Assembly: GCF_004216755.1 (NCBI RefSeq)
Contig: NZ_SGWZ01000001.1
Span: 682,001-746,000, forward strand
DNA from: Kerstersia gyiorum
GTDB taxonomy: Bacteria > Pseudomonadota > Gammaproteobacteria > Burkholderiales > Burkholderiaceae_B
Direction of reading: 5' to 3'
DNA length: 64,000 nucleotides
The position numbers and the translations under genes were made by a program. Positions 60,379 to 64,000 of the stretch are shown in pieces (position 1 is the stretch's first letter; each line of letters opens with the position of its first letter). Under the pieces are notes generated by a model. It was not told the DNA's origin. It saw nothing but the letters and a program-made list of their open reading frames with translations, and made no database searches.

Positions 60379-61515
60379 TCAGTCCGGCTGCACGGCCTGG
60401 TACAGCGCCTGCAGCAGGTCGGATTGGGTGACGATGCCCGTGAGTTGGCCGCTGGCGTCCAGTACCGGAATATGGCGCAGACGCTGCTGGGCGAAGAGCG
60501 GTATCAGGCTGCTGATCGGGGCATCTTCGCTGGCATGGGTGACGGGCGAGGTCATGATGTCGGCGACAGTGGGGGCGTCCGGTGTCTTGGGTTTGCGCCG
60601 TCCCAGCAAGGCGCGCAGGCCGCGCGGGCCGGGCGCTGGCGTGGCGGATGCCAGCGATGAATCGGCAAAATCCGAGGCGGTGGCGATGCCCAGCAGGTGA
60701 TGTCTGTCGTCAACGATAGGCAGCGCCTTGAGCTTGTTGCTGCGGATGATTTCCCAGGCTTGCGGCTGGGGGGTGTCCGGCGAAACGGCGATGGGGTCGC
60801 GGCTCATGATGTCGCGGCACAGCGTGGCGCCCAGGATGCGCTCGTAGGTGGCGTTCTCGGTGTACTCCAGTACCTGTGCCAGTTCGCTGCGGCTGATATT
60901 GAGGGCCTGGTTGTAGCGCGCCAGTGCCCGGTCCAGGTCTTCGTCGGTAAAGCGGCTGGAAGCAGGCTTGGCTGGCGAGGCAGGTTTTTTCGGCTCCATG
61001 TGGGGGTAGGCCTTGCCCGTCAGGTTGTTATAGATGGCGGCAAGGATGACCAGCAGCAGGGTGTCCGTGAAGATGGGCACCAGGGCAAACGAAATATCGG
61101 TAATGTGCGTCAGCGAGGCAAATAGCGCCACTGCTACGCCTGGCGGGTGCACGCAGCGCAGGATGAACATGGCGGCCATGGCGCCGGATACCGCCAGCGC
61201 GGTGCTGGGTACTGGCGGCAGGCCTGCATGGGCACACAGCACGCCGATGCAGGCGCCGGCCGTATTGCCCAGCACGGCGGCATAAGGTTGGGCCAGCGGG
61301 CTGCCGGGCAGCAGGAATACCAGCAGGGAGGTTGCCCCCAGCGAACCGACCATCCAATAGGTGTGCAGGTCGTCGCCAATCATCCATTGGCTGAGCTGGG
61401 AGGTGATCAGAATTGCCAGGCCGGCGCCGATGAGGGCGCGCAGACGTTCACGATTGTTGATCTGGAAGGGGGCGGGCTTGAGTGCCAGCAGCAGGCGATG
61501 CATTAAACCGGACAT
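60379..61515 (-). CDS. HPP-family membrane protein fused to paired CBS domains
   Basis: A 378-residue protein. The N-terminal HPP domain (about 20-165) has four to five helices and the motif CVHPPGVAVALFA that names the family. A 40-residue charged linker (EPKKPASPAKPASSRFTDED) leads to two CBS domains (about 235-290 and 310-375) with IMSRDPIAVSPDT and IMTSPVTHASEDAP. Plant and cyanobacterial HPP proteins are nitrite transporters; CBS pairs sense adenine nucleotides. A nucleotide-regulated anion transporter is plausible. It is divergent from fecI. Confidence 0.88.
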   Translation of the reverse strand: MSGLMHRLLLALKPAPFQINNRERLRALIGAGLAILITSQLSQWMIGDDLHTYWMVGSLGATSLLVFLLPGSPLAQPYAAVLGNTAGACIGVLCAHAGLPPVPSTALAVSGAMAAMFILRCVHPPGVAVALFASLTHITDISFALVPIFTDTLLLVILAAIYNNLTGKAYPHMEPKKPASPAKPASSRFTDEDLDRALARYNQALNISRSELAQVLEYTENATYERILGATLCRDIMSRDPIAVSPDTPQPQAWEIIRSNKLKALPIVDDRHHLLGIATASDFADSSLASATPAPGPRGLRALLGRRKPKTPDAPTVADIMTSPVTHASEDAPISSLIPLFAQQRLRHIPVLDASGQLTGIVTQSDLLQALYQAVQPD

Positions 61516-61668
61516 GATGATAAATAATAGACCGCTTCGACCCCCGCCGTGAAGAAATTCAGGCCGGGCCCGAGCCGGACAGGCGCCGGATGCCGCACTA
61601 AATATCCCACCCGGGCACCGTGGTATTCATGCAGCAGTTTTCAAGGGCATGTTAAATTCTTTGAGTAA

Positions 61669-61683
61669 TAAGAATAATTCTCA
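61669..61683. promoter_or_regulatory. Fur-box-like site upstream of fecI
   Basis: TAAGAATAATTCTCA matches the 7-1-7 Fur consensus TGATAAT-N-ATTATCA at 11 of 14 positions. It lies about 90 bp upstream of the fecI start, within an AT-rich island (61650-61700), and fits iron-regulated expression. Confidence 0.65.
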
Positions 61684-61765
61684 TACAATTCTTGCGTTCA
61701 CCTATCTTTGACCGAATGGCCAATCCCCGCTGTTGCCCCAGGGATCTGGTCGCCGGAGCCCGCCT

Positions 61766-62275
61766 GTGTCAGTCAAAGCCCTTACGCCCGCCGATCCTGT
61801 AGATGCCCTGTACCAAGACCACCAGGGGTGGTTGCATGGCTGGCTGCGCCGTCGTCTGGGCAATGATGCCGATGCGGCAGATCTGGTGCAGGACACCTTC
61901 CTCAGTGTGATCTGCTCAGGCAAGGCGGGGGAGATCATCGAGCCGCGCCCCTACCTCACCACGATTGCCCGTTGCCTGGTGGCGCACCGGCACCGGCGCA
62001 GGCAGCTCGAAGAGGCCTACCTGGCCGCTTTGGCCGCTTTGCCTGAAGAGATGGAAATGTCGCCGGAAACCCGGGCGCTGGCGCTGGAAACCCTGCTGCG
62101 CCTGGACCAGATGCTCGACGGCCTGCCGACCAAGGTGCGCGAGGCATTCATGCTCGTGCACCTGCAAGGGGCCTCCTACCAAGACGTGGCGCAGGCGCTG
62201 GGCGTGTCGACCAGCTCGGTCAAGCAATACCTGATGCGAGCCAACCAGCAGGCTTTCCTGGTCTTGCTGGGATGA
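61766..62275 (+). CDS. fecI: FecI-type ECF sigma factor
   Basis: A 169-residue ECF sigma factor of the iron-starvation group. Region 2 reads LHGWLRRRLGNDADAADLVQDTFLSV and the linker holds PRPYLTTIARCLVAHRHRRR; region 4 is LPTKVREAFMLVHLQGASYQDVAQALGVS. It would direct transcription of a TonB-dependent receptor gene on a signal relayed by FecR. The GTG at 61766 is the family-consistent start with GGAG upstream. It overlaps fecR by 4 nt (ATGA). The receptor gene that should follow is only a scrap. Confidence 0.9.
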   Translation: MSVKALTPADPVDALYQDHQGWLHGWLRRRLGNDADAADLVQDTFLSVICSGKAGEIIEPRPYLTTIARCLVAHRHRRRQLEEAYLAALAALPEEMEMSPETRALALETLLRLDQMLDGLPTKVREAFMLVHLQGASYQDVAQALGVSTSSVKQYLMRANQQAFLVLLG

Positions 62276-63249
62276 GCGGCATGGTGTCTTCCTGGCTCAC
62301 TGGTGTCGATGGCGGGCGCGAGGAAATTGCGCGTGCCGCCGCCTACTGGATGACTGAACTGATGGCCGACGATGTTTCCGCCGATACCCGGCGGCGCTGG
62401 CGGCAATGGCTGGAGGCCGATCCGGCGCATCGTGAAGCCTGGGCGCGTTTCGAGAGCCTGGGGGTCGGCTTGCGCACCCTGAATCCGGCCGCGGCGCGCC
62501 AGGGTTTGTCGACCCTGCGCGATGCCGGGCGCCGGCGGGCGTTCAAGCGTGCCGCTGTTGTGGCGGTCGGTGGCGCCAGCCTGGGTACGCTGATGCAGGT
62601 TCATGGCTGGCAAAGCCTGGTGGCGGATTACAGCACCGGTGTTGGCGAACAGCGGGTGCTGACGTTGAGCGATGGCACCCGGCTGTTGCTCAATACCGAT
62701 AGTGCTGTGGACGTTGATTTCACCGCCGGGCTGCGCCTGATCCGGCTGCGTCAGGGCGAAGTGCTGATAGAAACCGGCAAGGACACGCTGGACCGCCCCA
62801 TGCGGGTGGAAACGGCGCAGGGTTGGGTAGCCCCGTTGGGCACGCGGTTCATCGTCAGGCAACGCGAGGCCGATACGGTGGTAAGCGTGTTCGAGCATCG
62901 CGTCGTGTTGATGGCAGATGGCTGGTTGCGTTCCTATGTGCTGGAAGCCGGGCAGCGTGCCGTGATCCAGCCTGGCACCGGGCCGCAAGCCCGTCCGCTG
63001 AAGGACGAGGACGGTGCCTGGGCGCGCGGCGAGCTCGTGGCCGACAATGTTCGCCTGGCCGATTTCGTCGCTGAGCTGGGCCGCTACCGTCGCGGTTGGC
63101 TGCTGTGCGATCCGGCGGTCGCCGACCTGCGCCTGACCGGGCTCTTTCCCTATATGGATACGGAAAGGGTACTGACCGCCATTACCCAGGCGCTTCCCAT
63201 CCGGGTACAGCGCCGCAGCCGCTACTGGCTCAAGCTGGTGCCTGCCTGA
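62272..63249 (+). CDS. fecR: FecR-type anti-sigma / sigma regulator
   Basis: A 325-residue single-pass inner-membrane protein. The N-terminal cytosolic domain (DUF4880) shows AAAYWMTELMADDVSADTR and DPAHREAWARFESLG; the helix is at about 98-117 (AAVVAVGGASLGTLM). The periplasmic FecR domain has LTLSDGTRLLLNTDSAVDVD and LRLIRLRQGEVLIE, and the C-terminal secretin/TonB-short-N-like part includes LRLTGLFPYMDTERVLTAIT. It passes the receptor signal to FecI. Both are intact here while the receptor is decayed, so they must use a receptor elsewhere or be idle. Confidence 0.92.
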   Translation: MSGMVSSWLTGVDGGREEIARAAAYWMTELMADDVSADTRRRWRQWLEADPAHREAWARFESLGVGLRTLNPAAARQGLSTLRDAGRRRAFKRAAVVAVGGASLGTLMQVHGWQSLVADYSTGVGEQRVLTLSDGTRLLLNTDSAVDVDFTAGLRLIRLRQGEVLIETGKDTLDRPMRVETAQGWVAPLGTRFIVRQREADTVVSVFEHRVVLMADGWLRSYVLEAGQRAVIQPGTGPQARPLKDEDGAWARGELVADNVRLADFVAELGRYRRGWLLCDPAVADLRLTGLFPYMDTERVLTAITQALPIRVQRRSRYWLKLVPA

Positions 63250-63284
63250 TTCCTCGCGCCTGGCGTGAAGGGCCACTAGGGCGG

Positions 63285-63463
63285 GGTCCGGTGCTGATCG
63301 ACGGTTCGCGCCAGGAAACCACGGTATACCGGGCTACGCCGGCGTCTCGTCGCGCACCTATGTTGATCCCGACCTGATTGGTGGCGTGCGCATAGACAAG
63401 GGCTCTGACATGGCTGCGGGCGGTACGGGCGCGGTCGGCGGCCTGGTCGGCATGCGCCCGCTC
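63285..63463 (+). pseudogene. Frameshifted fragment of a TonB-dependent receptor plug domain
   Basis: The frame from 63291 reads VLIDGSRQETTVYR; shifting one base at the G-run 63331-63333 gives GYAGVSSRTYVDPDLIGG, VRIDKGSDMAAGGTGAVGG and LVGMRPL. Joined, this is a continuous plug-domain segment of a heme/siderophore-type TonB receptor. The signal, N-terminal signalling domain and the whole beta barrel are missing on both sides, and a one-base deletion breaks the rest. It stands where the receptor of fecIR is normally found. The receptor identity is from pattern recognition, not a search. Confidence 0.75.
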
Positions 63464-63606
63464 GGGCGGCAGTCGGCCCGCCTGGACTGTGGTCAGGTGG
63501 GTAGCCGTTGTCCTCGACAGGAAAAAAAAAGCCAGGGCAAGTCCTGCAAGCGTGAAAACAAAAAATGTTGTATTTGTGCAAATATGAAAAATATTCGACA
63601 CGGCGC

Positions 63607-63635
63607 TTGCATACGGATTTTAGTTCGTGCATAAT
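63607..63635 (+). promoter_or_regulatory. Sigma-70 promoter of the tRNA cluster
   Basis: TTGCAT and CATAAT with exactly 17 bp between. Transcription would start about 80 nt before tRNA-Ala. The AT-rich tract just upstream (63520-63600) could act as an UP element. Confidence 0.7.
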
Positions 63636-63722
63636 TCAATTCTTCGCTGCTGACACAGAGCAACCAACGAAAGAAACGACGCGAAAGCCGAGTGGAAACG
63701 TTGGTAGAATGTAGAGGCAAAT

Positions 63723-63798
<76 letters not shown>

Positions 63799-63826
63799 AA
63801 AAGCGAAGAGGTTCTTGAAAAAGAAC

Positions 63827-63856
63827 TTGCAGTAAATCGAAGAAATGCCATATAAT
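63827..63856 (+). promoter_or_regulatory. Internal promoter before tRNA-Glu
   Basis: TTGCAG, an 18-bp spacer and a perfect TATAAT, 22 bp before tRNA-Glu. A small hairpin GTTCTT-GAAA-AAGAAC (63811-63826) lies just upstream and may be a processing site. Confidence 0.6.
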
Positions 63857-63878
63857 CTTCGATCTGTTGTTTGGTCCT

Positions 63879-63954
63879 GTCCCCTTCGTCTAGAGGCCTA
63901 GGACATCACCCTTTCACGGTGAGTACAGGGGTTCGAATCCCCTAGGGGACGCCA
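63879..63954 (+). tRNA. tRNA-Glu (anticodon TTC)
   Basis: A complete 76-nt cloverleaf with encoded CCA. Acceptor GTCCCCT pairs perfectly with AGGGGAC. Anticodon stem TCACC/GGTGA around CTTTCAC gives TTC, reading GAA and GAG. T arm GGTTCGAATCC is canonical. Confidence 0.97.
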
Positions 63955-63975
63955 CTAATTTTGTGGTACCGCTGC

Positions 63976-64000
63976 GGAGCGGTAGTTCAGTTGGTTAGAA
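63976..64000 (+). tRNA. tRNA-Asp, 5' part only (cut by window end)
   Basis: GGAGCGGTAGTTCAGTTGG followed by TTAGAA is the usual bacterial tRNA-Asp start (acceptor GGAGCGG and D arm). The anticodon lies beyond the window, so identity rests on the 5' pattern and on the common Ala-Glu-Asp order. Confidence 0.75.

Overview
The window is a high-GC chromosomal segment of a betaproteobacterium. Gene content and order (fabI, mltD, gloB, rnhA, dnaQ; cyoABCDE; ubiE-Tim44-ubiJ-ubiB; phoBR; thiC-thiG-thiD under a TPP riboswitch; a tRNA-Ala/Glu/Asp cluster) point to Burkholderiales, most likely Alcaligenaceae near Bordetella, Achromobacter or Kerstersia. The family placement is inference from protein flavour and synteny; no 16S rRNA is present. 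Almost everything is core metabolism and respiration. I see no insertion sequence, integrase, prophage, CRISPR array or defence island.

Layout. 1-6.3 kb: tail of an OsmC gene, fabI, mltD, gloB, a SAM methyltransferase with rnhA, dnaQ, tRNA-Val and a 54-residue membrane peptide. 6.4-13.9 kb: an SDR dehydrogenase, the bo3 quinol oxidase operon cyoABCDE, and a divergent MocR-type regulator whose promoter carries two palindromes. 13.9-16.1 kb: an exported RidA and a Tat-exported flavin amine oxidase. 16.2-20.1 kb: ybbP-ybbA with divergent tesA. 20.3-27.1 kb: a sulfur-linked group (YeeE/YedE transporter, periplasmic rhodanese, TauE/SafE exporter) that also holds an ExeM-like exported nuclease and a CitE-like lyase. 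27.2-30.8 kb: serA and phoBR. 30.9-36.2 kb: ubiquinone genes with a Tim44-domain protein, then rfaE2. 36.3-41.7 kb: PCMT-like gene and the thiamine cluster. 41.7-46.8 kb: a dicarboxylate/amino-acid symporter behind a sigma-54 promoter, followed by its probable two-component regulators. 46.8-54.8 kb: glycerate kinase, ilvA, yqaA, pdxY, LysE exporter with divergent MocR regulator, a small sulfurtransferase-like protein and a Usp. 55.1-60.4 kb: MFS and EamA transporters overlapping tail to tail, bioB, a short ParD-like ORF coupled to map, and a HIT protein. 60.4-64 kb: an HPP-CBS membrane protein, fecI-fecR behind a Fur-like box, a frameshifted TonB-receptor scrap, and the tRNA cluster, which runs off the end.

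How genes work together. CyoA-E form a complete proton-pumping quinol oxidase, and CyoE supplies its heme O. UbiE, UbiJ and UbiB act on the quinone that feeds it. The Tat-exported amine oxidase and Sec-exported RidA form a plausible periplasmic pair: the oxidase makes imines and RidA hydrolyses them. The transporter and rhodanese at 20.3-22.5 kb are translationally coupled and fit thiosulfate or persulfide handling. The symporter and two-component pair form a closed circuit through a sigma-54 promoter with two upstream palindromes.

Most unusual items: the decayed TonB receptor left beside an intact fecIR pair; the ParD-like mini-ORF with an apparently leaderless promoter in front of map; the exported oxidase/RidA pair; and the operator architectures upstream of the two MocR regulators and the symporter. 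I found no clearly new multi-gene system.
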